NCBI GenBank assembly: GCA_027493675.1
Contig: JAOSKI010000001.1
Coordinates: 62,001 to 126,000, forward strand
Origin: Microthrixaceae bacterium
Lineage (GTDB): Bacteria > Actinomycetota > Acidimicrobiia > Acidimicrobiales > Microtrichaceae
Reading direction: 5' to 3'
DNA length: 64,000 nucleotides
Shown one piece after another: positions 19,713-28,727 of the stretch (positions are counted from its first letter, which is position 1; every line of letters starts with the position of its first letter). The position numbers and the translations under genes were made by a program. The notes beneath the pieces are model-generated. The model worked only from the letters and a program-made list of their open reading frames with translations, was not told where the DNA came from and made no database searches.

Positions 19713-21204
19713 GTGGAACTTCGGTGGGGGTTCTCCGGTGGTCATGGTAGGCGGGGCGTGTGACGGTCAGCTGGCCTTGGCGAGTTCGGCTCGTTGGTGG
19801 ATCCTGGCGGTGATGGCTCGGGCGAGGTCATCGAGTTGGCGGTAGCCGTTGATGCGCCGGTACTGGTGCTCGGCGGCGAGCATCCCCGCGGCGGCCCAGC
19901 GAAGGCGCGTGTCGCCACCTTGCCAGCGTTTCGCGTTGCGGGCGTGGACTTTGACGATGTCGACGGTGGACTCCATCGGGTTGGTGGTGGCGGGCGGGCG
20001 GGCGAGGCTGGAGCCGGGGGTGACACCGAGCCGGTTGATCGTGACCGTCTCGGCCAGGCCCTCGCGCAGTGACGCGGCGGCGTCAGGGTGGTGGCGTTCG
20101 ATCTTGGTGGCCAGGGCCCTCAGCGCGGCCTCGGCCCGGCTGGCATCGCAGATCGCCCATGCCCGTTTGAGGTCACGCTCCACCCATCGGTGATGCTGAA
20201 CAGGGAGCAGGTCGGTGACGTTGCGGAGCTTGTGGGCTCTGCATCGCTGGATCAGGGCGACGTCGCTCCACTTGTCGGCGATGGCGTGGAAGATGGCCGT
20301 GCCGCCGTCGATGACGAACAGCACACCGGTGGTGGGATCGAACCCGCGGTCTTCGAGGTCATCGAGGAGGCGTTTGCAGACGGTCTTGTTCTCGGTGGTG
20401 CCGTGCACGACGCTGAGAGGCATCTTGTTGCCCTCGGTGTCGACGCCGAGGGCGCCAACGAGAGTCTCGTCACCGAAGCCGAACCCGTCGATGTAGACCA
20501 CCAGCCACCGGCGGTCGCCCAGCGGCCGGGACCTGAACTCCGCGAGGCCCTTGCGGGTGGCGGCCACGAACCGGCGGCTCACCGGCGGCTGCGATGTCGA
20601 GGAGGACACCTCGCTGATCGCTTGCCCGGCGGGCTCCAACACGGTGTCGTAGCTGCGGGTCGACACCCCGGCGAGCATCGATGCCACGGTGTGGGCGTTG
20701 AGCAGGTCCCGGTCGGCCAACGCCGTCCACGCTTCCACGGGCACCTCCTGGGTGCCATCGGCTGTGCGGACACGAGGCTTGCGGACCTCGACCATCCGCC
20801 CGCCGAGGGGGATCCTGGCCGCCTCGGTGCCGTGACGCACCGCGCTGCGATCAGGGGTTGTGACGGCCCTTCGGGCCGGCGAGCTCGGCGACGTTCGCCT
20901 CCAGCAGCTCGCCGAACACCTCGAGCCCGACTGCCAACGCGGCGGACATGAGACCTTCGTGCATCCGCTCGGCGAACACCTCGAGCTCGCCTTCGAGCCG
21001 TTCAACCAGCGACGCCGGCAGGCCAGGCTTCGCGAGATCGACCAGGCCCAGACCCGGGACGAGCCGCAAATCAGCGGCCCACGCCGCGGGCTTGTTCATG
21101 TGAGACTTCGACATGGTGGTGGTTCTCCTCTTGGTTGAGATGAGCAACCTCAACCTGCATCACCGCAGGACCGAGGCGGAGAACCACCACCTCCCAAGTT
21201 CCAC
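19713..21204. mobile_element. IS256 (Mutator)-family insertion sequence
   Basis: The 1.49-kb element has imperfect terminal inverted repeats: GTGGAACTT at 19713 and its complement at 21196-21204, followed inward by similar G-rich stretches ending in TTCTCCG. It encodes one transposase on the minus strand. The flanking octamers CGTTGAGC and GGAACCCG differ, so the 8-base target duplication typical of the family is absent. Together with the loss of gene ends on both sides, this indicates an adjacent deletion or recombination between two copies after insertion. Confidence 0.88.
19767..21114 (-). CDS. IS256-family transposase, one frame break
   Basis: This DDE transposase of about 450 residues reads from ATG 21114 (MSKSHMNKPAAW). 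An N-terminal helical region follows (LPASLVERLEGELEVFAERM). A shift near 20865 leads to the core: GGRMVEVRKPRVRTADG, first Asp in WLVVYIDGFGFGDETL, second Asp in VLFVIDGGTAIFHAI, the C-x(2)-H-like RCRAHKLRNV, and the catalytic Glu in TTNPMESTVDIVK. All DDE residues are therefore present. The shift lies in the C run of GRHNP. The family uses one continuous gene, so I regard this as an indel and not programmed frameshifting; if it is real, the copy is inactive. Confidence 0.9.
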
Positions 21205-21777
21205 GGAACCCGGTCCAACCTCTACGTGATGCTCAACACCCAGAAGTCCGCCGAGCACAGCCGCTTTGATGCCGCACACGAGCTCGGTCATCTCGTCCTC
21301 CACCGGACGGGAGAGCGCGGTCGCGATGCCGAGCGGGAGGCCAACCAGTTCGCCTCAGCGTTCCTCATGCCTCGGCCGGCGATCCTTGCGGCAGGGTTGG
21401 GACACGCCACTCTGCCGACGCTGGTCACGCGGAAGGCCGAATGGAAGGTGTCGGTCGTCGCTCTGATCTACCGGCTACACGCCCTCGGCATCTTGACCGA
21501 CTGGCAGTATCGGAGCCTCTACATCGCGGCATCGAAGAAGGGATACCGCTCCCGAGAGCCTCATCCCGCTCAACGGGAGACCTCCCAGGTTCCCAACAAG
21601 GTGCTCGACTACCTCCGTACTCAGGGCATCACGCGCCGCGACGTTGCTCGTTCGCTTCATCTCGAAGTCGAGGACTTCGACCGTCTTGCGTTCGGCCTGG
21701 TAATGCTCGCCCAGGACGGCGGCGGGGCGGCCGGATCATCGACGGAAGGTCAGCCGCAACTGAGCATCGTGGAGTAG
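21205..21777 (+). pseudogene. ImmA/IrrE-type metallopeptidase, 5' end removed by the IS
   Basis: The reading frame is open from the IS end through SNLYVMLNTQKSAEHSRFD into the zinc site AAHELGHLVLHR (HExxH), then ANQFASAFLMPRPAIL, whose Glu/Asn-containing helix follows in the family. The C-terminal half (VVALIYRLHALGILTDWQYRSLYI, GYRSREPHP) matches the usual ImmA/IrrE extension. Full-length members of this subtype start about 100-180 residues earlier, often with an XRE-type HTH. That portion is missing and the sequence begins exactly at the IS right end. An ATG at 21226 could still allow a short protein. ImmA-type peptidases cleave mobile-element repressors, which fits an integrated element. 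Confidence 0.85.
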
Positions 21778-21893
21778 TGCGTGGATCTACCCGCACGACG
21801 GTCGCGTCGCGGAACCGTGGAGCGAGCCGACCGCGGGATTGCCGTTCCGATCGCCTCCCACCTCCCGGACGGATCGCGCGAGTGGCGGGTCGG

Positions 21894-22460
21894 TCATCTC
21901 CTGGGAAGCCGCGGTCGAAGCATGGCTGCAAACTGACGGACACCTGCGTGCTCGAGGCCGTCCAGCAGATCATGCGGGGTCCTCGGTGGTCGTGACTTCT
22001 CCGCAGCCAGTCGTGCGATGGTGTCGACCACCTCCTCGGGCCACTCCGCGGCGATCTCGCACAGGTAGGCGTCGGGGTCCGCTACCCGCACTCCGCGCTT
22101 CGCGAGAGGTCTGGACGGGAAGTCCTTCGTGTTGTACGTGAGGATCGTGCACGGCTGCCGGGCGATGACCGCCGCCATGTGGGCGCGGTCGTCGGGATCC
22201 CTGCCCGGCATCTCCTCGATGAGGTGCTCGTACTCCTCGCGCTGGACCTTGCTGTCCGCGAAGAACTCCCGCACCGCATGCGTGATCTGGGACGCGGACT
22301 CCGAGGAGCGCTTGTGCTCCCTGACGATGACCCGCTCCCACTCGTCGAGCAGGTCATCGGTCCAGATCACCTCGTGCACACCGTCCTCGCTCAACGCCAG
22401 GAGAAGATCCATGACCGAGAACGGGAACAGGACGTTGCTGTCCGCGAAGGCGCGACCCAT
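21894..22460 (-). CDS. PIN-domain toxin (predicted ribonuclease)
   Basis: This 188-residue protein begins MGRAFADSNVLFPFSVMDLLLAL, with the first metal-binding Asp of the PIN fold in ADSNVL. DDLLDEWERV and VQREEYEHLIEEMPGRDPDDRAHMAAVI supply the middle acidic residues, and TILTYNTKDFPSRPL the last Asp. The C-terminal extension (LAAEKSRPPRTPHDLLDGL) is longer than in VapC, resembling the larger PIN-like toxins paired with excisionase-type HTH proteins. Its start overlaps the stop of the upstream antitoxin gene by one base (TGATG), so the two are coupled. Likely an RNA-cleaving toxin; the target is unknown. Confidence 0.87.
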   Translation of the reverse strand: MGRAFADSNVLFPFSVMDLLLALSEDGVHEVIWTDDLLDEWERVIVREHKRSSESASQITHAVREFFADSKVQREEYEHLIEEMPGRDPDDRAHMAAVIARQPCTILTYNTKDFPSRPLAKRGVRVADPDAYLCEIAAEWPEEVVDTIARLAAEKSRPPRTPHDLLDGLEHAGVRQFAAMLRPRLPRR

Positions 22461-22912
22461 CAGTACGGGAGGTCGGCTTCCTCCATCGCCGCCGCGATCC
22501 GCCGACGGCCTTCCTTGCGACGCTCACGCTTCGCCTGGAACGCGAGCACGTCCGAGAGCAGGACGCGTCGGTGCCGGCTGCGAGGAAGGCGCTCGGAGGG
22601 GATCTCGTCCTCGTCGAGCAGCCGGGCGACGAACGGTCTCGACAGCCCGAGCAGCTCGGCCGCTTCCGCGGGTGTGAGGCTCACCTCTGATGGAAGCACG
22701 GTCACTGCGTGGCCGTCAGCCATCTCGCCGGCCGACGCTCGGAGGACCTCGACGAGAGCACCGGGCAACGGCACCGACGTCCCGTCCGGGAGCACGAGCG
22801 TGAACGAGCGACGACGGCCTCGCACGGCGCGAGCCACCTCGGCAGCCGATTCGCGCTCAGCCTTCTTCGGTTCGACCCGCAACGCACTCGACAACACACT
22901 CGACCGTGCCAT
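22460..22912 (-). CDS. Excisionase/MerR-type HTH antitoxin
   Basis: This 150-residue partner of the PIN toxin has an N-terminal part (SFTLVLPDGTSVPLPGAL, DGHAVTVLPSEVS) that looks like a small beta domain. A helix-turn-helix of the excisionase type follows: LTPAEAAELLGLSRPFVARLLDEDEIPSERL, then SRHRRVLLSDVLAFQAKRER. Such proteins bind their own promoter and neutralise the toxin, so autorepression is expected. It is the first gene of the pair, with no visible terminator between them. It ends the element's recognisable genes; about 180 bases without a gene separate it from attR. Confidence 0.87.
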   Translation of the reverse strand: MARSSVLSSALRVEPKKAERESAAEVARAVRGRRRSFTLVLPDGTSVPLPGALVEVLRASAGEMADGHAVTVLPSEVSLTPAEAAELLGLSRPFVARLLDEDEIPSERLPRSRHRRVLLSDVLAFQAKRERRKEGRRRIAAAMEEADLPY

Positions 22913-23096
22913 CCCGGCACCTCCTTATCTGCAACAACTGTAACTCGTCGTCGGGACGGTCGCTACCGGGTTGGCAATCCCGTTGGCAACCCACCAGCCG
23001 TCACGGGGCCGGATTCGGCACCACTCCTGGATCGACACCCCCGGAAACACTGATGGAACGGGACCCGACAACAGCAGACGGACCCGTCGGGACCGC
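22913..23096. other. Non-coding right end of the integrated element
   Basis: Upstream region of the toxin-antitoxin pair up to attR. It should carry the antitoxin promoter. A short repeated motif GTTGGCAA occurs twice near 22970-22990 and resembles TGGCAATCCC close to the left end near 18730. These could be recombinase arm sites, but this is weak. Confidence 0.35.
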
Positions 23097-23140
23097 CTAC
23101 GGATCAGAAGGTTGGGGTTCGAGTCCCTCCAAGCGCGCTG
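23097..23140 (+). repeat. attR, tRNA-Arg 3' fragment
   Basis: This 44-base copy of the tRNA-Arg 3' half is identical to attL except for one missing G in the G run before TTCGAGTCCC. No 5' half precedes it, so it is not a functional tRNA. It marks the right end of the integrated element. The kinase gene of the polysaccharide region stops 12 bases beyond it. Confidence 0.88.
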
Positions 23141-23151
23141 GCCGAATGCCC

Positions 23152-24800
23152 CTACTGCTGCATGAGCGACCCCGGCGCGGAGACCGACGCTCTTGCGTTC
23201 GACCATGCTGCACCAGCCAGCGACTGCTCTAGACGTACGCGTAATCCGGAGTTGTAGAGCGATGCTTCCTTCACCCCGTTCAGGACCACGCCCAGAAGCG
23301 GTGCTTCGACGGCACGCAGCCGACTGATCGTCTCCACCAACTCCGCCGAGGTGGTCTGACCGGCGGCAACGGTGAGGATCGTTGCGTCGACGTGTTGGGC
23401 GAGAATCGCAGCATCTGTGACGGGGAGCACCGGCGGACTGTCGATCAGCACGATGTCCGCCAGCTCCTTCAGGTCTGACAGAACCTTCTTGGCAGCCGCT
23501 GAGGACAGGAGCTCGGACGGGTTGGGCGGTGGAGGCCCGGATGCGACGAGCGCCACGTTGGGATGATCCGAGATCCGCTGCGAGACTCGCACAAGGTCGG
23601 TCTTCTCCAACAGGGCCGTGGTGAACCCGACGTCGTTGCCCAACCCGAAGAACTCGTGGATGCGCGGTCGTCGGAGATCGCAACATACGACCACTACCCG
23701 CTCTCCTGCTTCGGCGAAGGTGACTGCAAGGTTGGCAACAGTGGTTGACTTGCCCTCCGAGGCCAGCGCCGAAGTGACCTGGATAGTGGACATCGGTCTG
23801 TGCATCGATTCGAACTTGACCGCCGTTCGCAGCGATCGGTACGCCTCCGCTGCCGGGCCACCTGACTGGAACCAACCCATTGCCAGGCGAGTTGCCGTCG
23901 CCCTTCTGTTCGGTGTGTTCGGGGACCGCAGCGATGACTGCTATGCCTGGCGCTGCGTCCTCGACGTCGGCTCGGGTCTTGATGGAGTCATCGAGGCGTT
24001 CGAGCACGAATGCAGCAGCGATACCCACGAAGAAACCCAAGAGCCCTCCGAAGAACGCGTTGCGCAAAGGTCTAGGGCTCACCGGGCTCGTCAGGACCTC
24101 AGCAGGTTGCATCAACCCCGCCGACGTCCTGCACACTGCGTCGATCACTACCTGGTCGAGACGCTGATTGAACAAGGCCTGCTGCGCAATGAGGGCGTCG
24201 CGCCTCGACATGAGTCCCTCCAGGTCGAAGCCGCCGACCGCTCGGATCTGCGCGTCCAACTCATCGATCTGGGCCTGTAGCTCGGCGACCTTCTGCTGGA
24301 TTCCCTGCTCTGCGGCTGATATCGCCTCTGTGGCTTGTCGTTGTCGGTAGCCGATGAACGCTTCGGCATATGCGTTCGCCGTCTCCGCCGCGCTCTCTGG
24401 ATCAGTGCTGATCGCGCTGATCTTCACGGAGTCCGTCACCCCACTGCGTGAGCGCTGACGGAAGCGGGGTCGGTCACCTCCTTGCTCACCGCCTCCGACA
24501 CGTCCCTGCCCATGATCACCTGCAATGCGGGTCTGGATCGCACGTGAGGGATCGCGGTAGGCGCCGTCGTCGGAACCGAACAGGCCTCCTGGATCCTGCG
24601 GATTGATCACAAGCTGAGCTGTTGCCTCGTACTCCTGGGTCTGGATCGCAGACACGCCGTAGGCAACTCCGGCGAACAGCACCCGTGGTCGCAGCGATGA
24701 GCCACGCCCGGGAACGTAGAACGGCCAGGAAGCGGCGCAGGTCGGAACTCCTCTCGGAACCATACGATGGCACAGAGCCCGAGTCTACCGGCGGGTACAT
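23152..24800 (-). CDS. Wzz/Wzc-type chain-length protein with BY-kinase domain, several frame breaks
   Basis: This is the inner-membrane polysaccharide co-polymerase fused to a tyrosine-kinase-like ATPase. It starts at ATG 24800 (MYPPVDSGSVPSYG), followed by the Wzz domain: a first membrane segment, SAIQTQEYEATAQLVINPQ, a periplasmic coiled coil (AAEQGIQQKVAELQAQIDELDAQIR) and a second membrane segment (NAFFGGLLGFFVGIAAAFVLERLDD). The kinase domain shows Walker A in SALASEGKSTTVANLA, Walker A' in VVVVCCDLRRPRIHEFFG and Walker B in ADIVLIDSPPVLPVTDA. There is no C-terminal Tyr cluster, unlike E. coli Wzc. Frame breaks fall near 24700, 24550-24440 and 23885. The stop lies 12 bases from attR, so the mobile element inserted next to the end of this gene. 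Confidence 0.88.
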
Positions 24801-24845
24801 CCAGTCACGACACGTGGCGTCACGTACCCGAGGGTGGTCCCACTG

Positions 24846-26028
24846 ATGGATACCTCAGATCGACCAGTAGAATCGTCTACGTCAGAAGCAAGCCGCGACG
24901 AGGCAGGGTGGAACATTGCGCGTGCTTTCGTGGTCAGGCCGGACCTCGAAGTCTTCCGGGGCGGTGACACGACCCAGATCCTGTCGACTGCAAGAGAACT
25001 GGTCCACTTGGGCATCGAGGTCGAGGTTTCGCATTCCGTGCCGACGTCAGTGCGTGGATTCGACCTGGTACATCTGTTCCACCTCGATCGGTTGTGGGAG
25101 AACGTCCTGCACCTCAAGGCTCTCCACGGGAGTCTTCCCTATGGTCCTGAGCCCGATCTGGTGGCCCAAGGACGACTACAACGCGTTCTCTCGCCAGGGG
25201 ATCCAAGGGAGGATCGCCCGCACGGGTGGGTACGAGGGCGTTCGACTCACTCCGCCTCGTCGTCAGATCCCTGGCGGCATTCCGTGCGCGTCCTCGATCG
25301 AGACGATGCCGAGACCCTCGATGTGGATGTTCCAGCGCCGCTGTCGTGAAATGCTCGGCTCGGCGTCGGTCGTGCTGCCCAACTCGAAGGCCGAGGTCCG
25401 CATGCTCCGAGTCGTGCTTCGGGGTGCATTTCCAACACGTGGTGGTTCCCAACGGGATCGATCCCGTGCAGCCCGAGCTCTCCGGCGAACAGCCCTCCGA
25501 CCGGAAGCGGATCGACGTTCTGTGCGCGGCACGGCTGGAACCACGCAAGAACCAGCACAAGATCATCGAGGCGTTGCGTGACACCGAGCTCAGGATCACC
25601 TTCGCCGGCACGTCCGGCGAGTACAGCAGGGACTACGAACAGCAGTGCCGCGAAACAGCCACCGACCGTATGGAGTTCCTCGGTGCGGTGAGGCACGACG
25701 AGCTTGCAGCCCTCACCGGTCGGCCAGGGTACATGCGCTGCCGAGTTGGTTCGAGACGCCCGGGTTGTCGTCGTTGGAGGCTGCCGGTCACGGATGCCGG
25801 ATCGTCGTCGGTGACTGCGAACCGGTGCGGGAGTACTTCGGCGAACATGCCGCCTACTGCGATCCAGGTAGCCTCACCTCGATCCACGACGCGATCCTGT
25901 GCGCTGTGGATGCAGCTCCTGACGACGATCTCGCTGCCATGGTGGCGGAGCGCTACACGTGGCCGGTTGCGGCCCAGACGACCCTCGATGCCTACCAGCA
26001 GGCACTGTCGAGTTGGTCCGACAAGTGA
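24846..26028 (+). CDS. GT4-type glycosyltransferase, several frame breaks
   Basis: This cytoplasmic sugar transferase of about 390 residues starts at ATG 24846. The N-terminal Rossmann part reads GGDTTQILSTARELVHLGIEVEV and FDLVHLFHLDR. After shifts near 25130, 25270 and 25425 it continues to the hinge VVVPNGIDPVQPE. The nucleotide-sugar domain reads DVLCAARLEPRKNQHKIIEAL, RMEFLGAVRHDELAALY, and, after a shift near 25735, ARVHALPSWFETPGLSSLEAAGHGCRIVVGD. The last block is the EX7E-type region with Glu residues typical of retaining GT4 enzymes. The gene is transcribed divergently from the Wzc-like gene and heads a plus-strand run (GT4, flippase, polymerase). Donor and acceptor cannot be predicted. 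Confidence 0.82.
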
Positions 26029-26041
26029 GCCCGAGCGCTCG

Positions 26042-27304
26042 GTGACGGTCACTTCACCGGTCACGAGAGCCCGATCAGCCGACCTTGTGATCGTCGCCTC
26101 GATCCAAGCAGGTGGAGCCGCCATGAGGTTCGCCTTCCTGGTCGCGCTTGCTCGGGTACTGACGGCTGAGTCGTTCGCTGACCTGGCCGTCGCTCTGAGT
26201 TGGACCCAGGTGATAGCGGCAGCAATCGGCGGTGGAGCCGGTGCGTACCTTCTCACCTCGTTGCCTGCCCTGGTGGCCGGCGGGGACCGCTGCGGTGCGG
26301 CAGCGAAATACCGCCAGACCATCGGGTGGTCCATCAGCGCCACCACCGTCGCTGCAACGTGCATAGCGGGGCTGCTCTGGTTGCTCGGCACCGCCGGTGC
26401 TTCAGCCGCGGGCCTGATCCTTCTCGTCGCTGCCGGGCTACGGTCTGCTGTCCTGGCCACCCAGGAGTCGGCTCGTGCCCTTGGTGCGCTGGCCAGCTCG
26501 CAGTTCGTAACACTCGTCGTGCAGCCCGCTATCGCGGTGGCGTTGCTCGCAACCGCCGCACTGACGCTCGGCGTGCCGATCGATGCCCTCATCGCAGCGG
26601 GCGCGCTGATCGTGTCCCTGGCCTTGGCCTGGGCGGACTCCGCAAGGTGACCAGCTCGGGTCTCTCCGTCGAGGGCGCCATCCGCGGATCGCGCCACGAG
26701 ATCCTCTCGATTGGCGTTCCCTGGTGCGCCTCGGAGCAGCATCGGCCATGTTCGTGTGGATGGTGGAGGGCACACTCGTTCTCACGAGCCTCGTGGTCAC
26801 CGACAAGATCGAGCTCGCCCGCTTCGCTGCCTACGTTCGCTTGTCCGTCGTGACGTCGATAGCCGGAGTCACGGTTTCCACCGTCGCGACATCGAGTTGG
26901 TCCAAGGTGGTTCGCTCAGGTGGCTCGGCTCCGGGGCTCCGGGGTGCGTTGCGTTGGAGCGCTCTTGGGGCAACTGCTGCCGCGGCGGCCGGCGGGGTCC
27001 TGCTGCTCGTGGCGGACCACGCTCTTCGGCTTCCTCGGCGAGTCCTTCGACTTCTCTGCCACTGTCATGGGCGGATCGTCCTGAAGGACGTGGCGGTCGC
27101 GTGCGGCCTCGCCGATCTTCTACTTCCTGGTCATGAGGGGGCACTCGAGGGAGGCGGCCCGAGCGGCACTCACCGGAGCCGTCGCCTTGCTCCTGGTGCC
27201 GGTGGGGGGGCTGTCCGGTGGGTTACCTGGCGCATCGATCGCGGCTGCGGTGGCTGGAGTGTGTGGTTGAGCTCGTATCTGTACTACTCGGTGAGGGTCG
27301 ATGA
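26042..27304 (+). CDS. Wzx-type polysaccharide flippase, several frame breaks
   Basis: This is a multi-pass membrane protein of about 420 residues, probably of the MATE/MVF-like polysaccharide exporter group. The N-terminal half reads ADLVIVASIQAGGAAMRFAFLVALARVL and AIGGGAGAYLLTSLPALVAGG, a typical Wzx start. Then come about 12 hydrophobic segments with shifts near 26650, 26720, 27010-27120 and 27265. Reading the last shift as one indel gives an end VVELVSVLLGEGR with the TGA at 27302-27304, which overlaps the next gene's ATG by four bases. A GTG at 26042 is the first in-frame start; GTG 26025, overlapping the previous stop, becomes possible if one base is missing. It should move lipid-linked repeat units across the membrane. 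Confidence 0.72.
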
Positions 27305-28612
27305 CCACGACGATCGTGGCTGACTTGGCCGATCCGTCGAACCCGCCTTGGTGGGCGAACCCGGTTGTGGGACTGTGCGTGTTCGCCCTGCCAGGGGTCG
27401 TGTTGGCCCTGATGGTATCGGATGCGACGTTCGTCGGTCTCTGGGGCGAAGCCAAGCACGTGAGTGCCTTCCACGCGCCTGCTGGCTGCGGGGTCGGTCA
27501 TCTCGTTCGCCTGCGGTGCGCTCTGGGTGTGGTTGGTTCTCCGGACAGCGAAGTGCCGTCCCCTCATCTGTGACGACCTCGCGGATGGTGCGCACCTACA
27601 AGGTGACGGTTGCTGTCACCTTGGTGGGTTACTCCGCCTGGTTCGTCGTCGGCGTGCTGCGTGGTGTGCGCCCATCCGACCTGATGGCTGTGATCCAAGG
27701 GCAGCCCTGCGCCTCATTCGACCTGGAAGGTCCTGATGGAGCCCGTGGCCGGTGTGACCACGCTCACCCAGGTCGCACCAGTCGCGGGTGCACTCGCCGG
27801 GATTCTCATCGCGCGGGGCGAAGCGACGGTCGTCAGGCGATCTGGCGACATTCGTTCTGGCGCTGGCGCGCTCCCGTCTACTTCCTCTCCGAGCGCCTGG
27901 CCATTTTGGAGCTCCTGCTTCCTGCGTTGGTCGCGCTCCTGGTATCAGCACGCCGAGACGGGGAACGTGGCCTCACACGGCTGCTCCGCGGATGGTTCCC
28001 CATCGTCTACCTGGCCGGAGCGGCCTCGATGTTCCTGGCCTTCGAGTTCAACCGGTCCTGGGCCCATTACCGCCTGACGAACCCCAACGGCTATCTGGAC
28101 TTCGCTATCGACCGCTTCGTCGGCTACTACACGACATCGGTCAACAACGGCGCGCTCCTCTATGACGGATTGCTGGGAGCTCGACCCACTCTGTTCTCGT
28201 TGCAGTGGCTGGCCGAGTTCCCCGTCGTGGGATCCCTACTCCGTATCAACGAGGGCCGTATGCCCTTGAACGAGTTGCTGATCGGGCATGCAAACCCCGA
28301 GTTCAACACCGAAGGCGCACTGCTGGCACCGGCCATCGACTTCGGCATGTTGCCCTCGCTGTTCGTGTGGTTCCTCCTGGGAATCGCTGCGGCCGTCGTG
28401 TACCGGCGAGTTCGTGCCGGGGAGGTCGCCTGGCTGCCGCTCTCGCGGGCCTCTACGTCGGGATCCTGGAGTCCGGCCGGTACTTCTACTGGGGGTTGGG
28501 CCGGGCATTCGTGCCCATCGCGGCCGGCCTGTTCGTCGCACGATATCTGAGCTCAAGCCCTTCTGATCCACACCCCAACAAGGCCACAGCCCGTACCGTC
28601 GATATTCAGTGA
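27301..28612 (+). CDS. Wzy-like repeat-unit polymerase, several frame breaks
   Basis: This hydrophobic protein of about 435 residues follows the flippase with ATGA overlap. It starts MTTTIVADLADPSNPPWW and has many membrane segments (VVGLCVFALPGVVLAL, LLAAGSVISFACGALWVWLVL, VTVAVTLVGYSAWFVVGVL). A large extracytoplasmic loop contains FEFNRSWAHYRLTNPNGYLD, FAIDRFVGYYTTSVNNGALLYDGL and FNTEGALLAPAIDFGMLPSLFVWFLLG. This loop, rich in Asn/Tyr/Arg with a following helix-helix end (LYVGILESGRYFYWGLG), is the layout of O-antigen polymerases. Sequence conservation in Wzy is low, so the call rests on topology and position. Shifts lie near 27465, 27585, 27740, 27840 and 28430. Confidence 0.75.
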
Positions 28613-28727
28613 AACCGCACGTGATGCACGGTAGGGGGTTCATCCACATCGTCCTTGCATGCGGGCTTCGGACATACGAGACTCCCAGAGAGATCAGGAG
28701 TCGGCGTCGAGGGGTTGGGGGATCGAC

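Larger units (their letters stand above)
18629..23140. mobile_element. Small integrated element at tRNA-Arg
   Basis: This 4.5-kb insertion is bounded by a direct repeat of the tRNA-Arg 3' end (45 bases at 18629-18673, 44 bases at 23097-23140, one G different). A tyrosine integrase gene begins 107 bases inside the left end in the usual position. The cargo is a truncated ImmA/IrrE-type peptidase gene and a PIN/HTH toxin-antitoxin pair. An IS256-family element occupies 19713-21204. No replication, relaxase or transfer gene is present, so at present it is a mobilisable or dead remnant. Because the integrase lacks its catalytic C-terminus, self-excision is unlikely. Confidence 0.88.

Noticed and set aside
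20840-20880. Programmed frameshift in the IS transposase
   Set aside because: IS256-family elements use one continuous gene and the shift lies in a C run like the many other indels here.
23097-23140. Second tRNA-Arg gene
   Set aside because: Only the 3' half is present; it is the attR copy created by integration.
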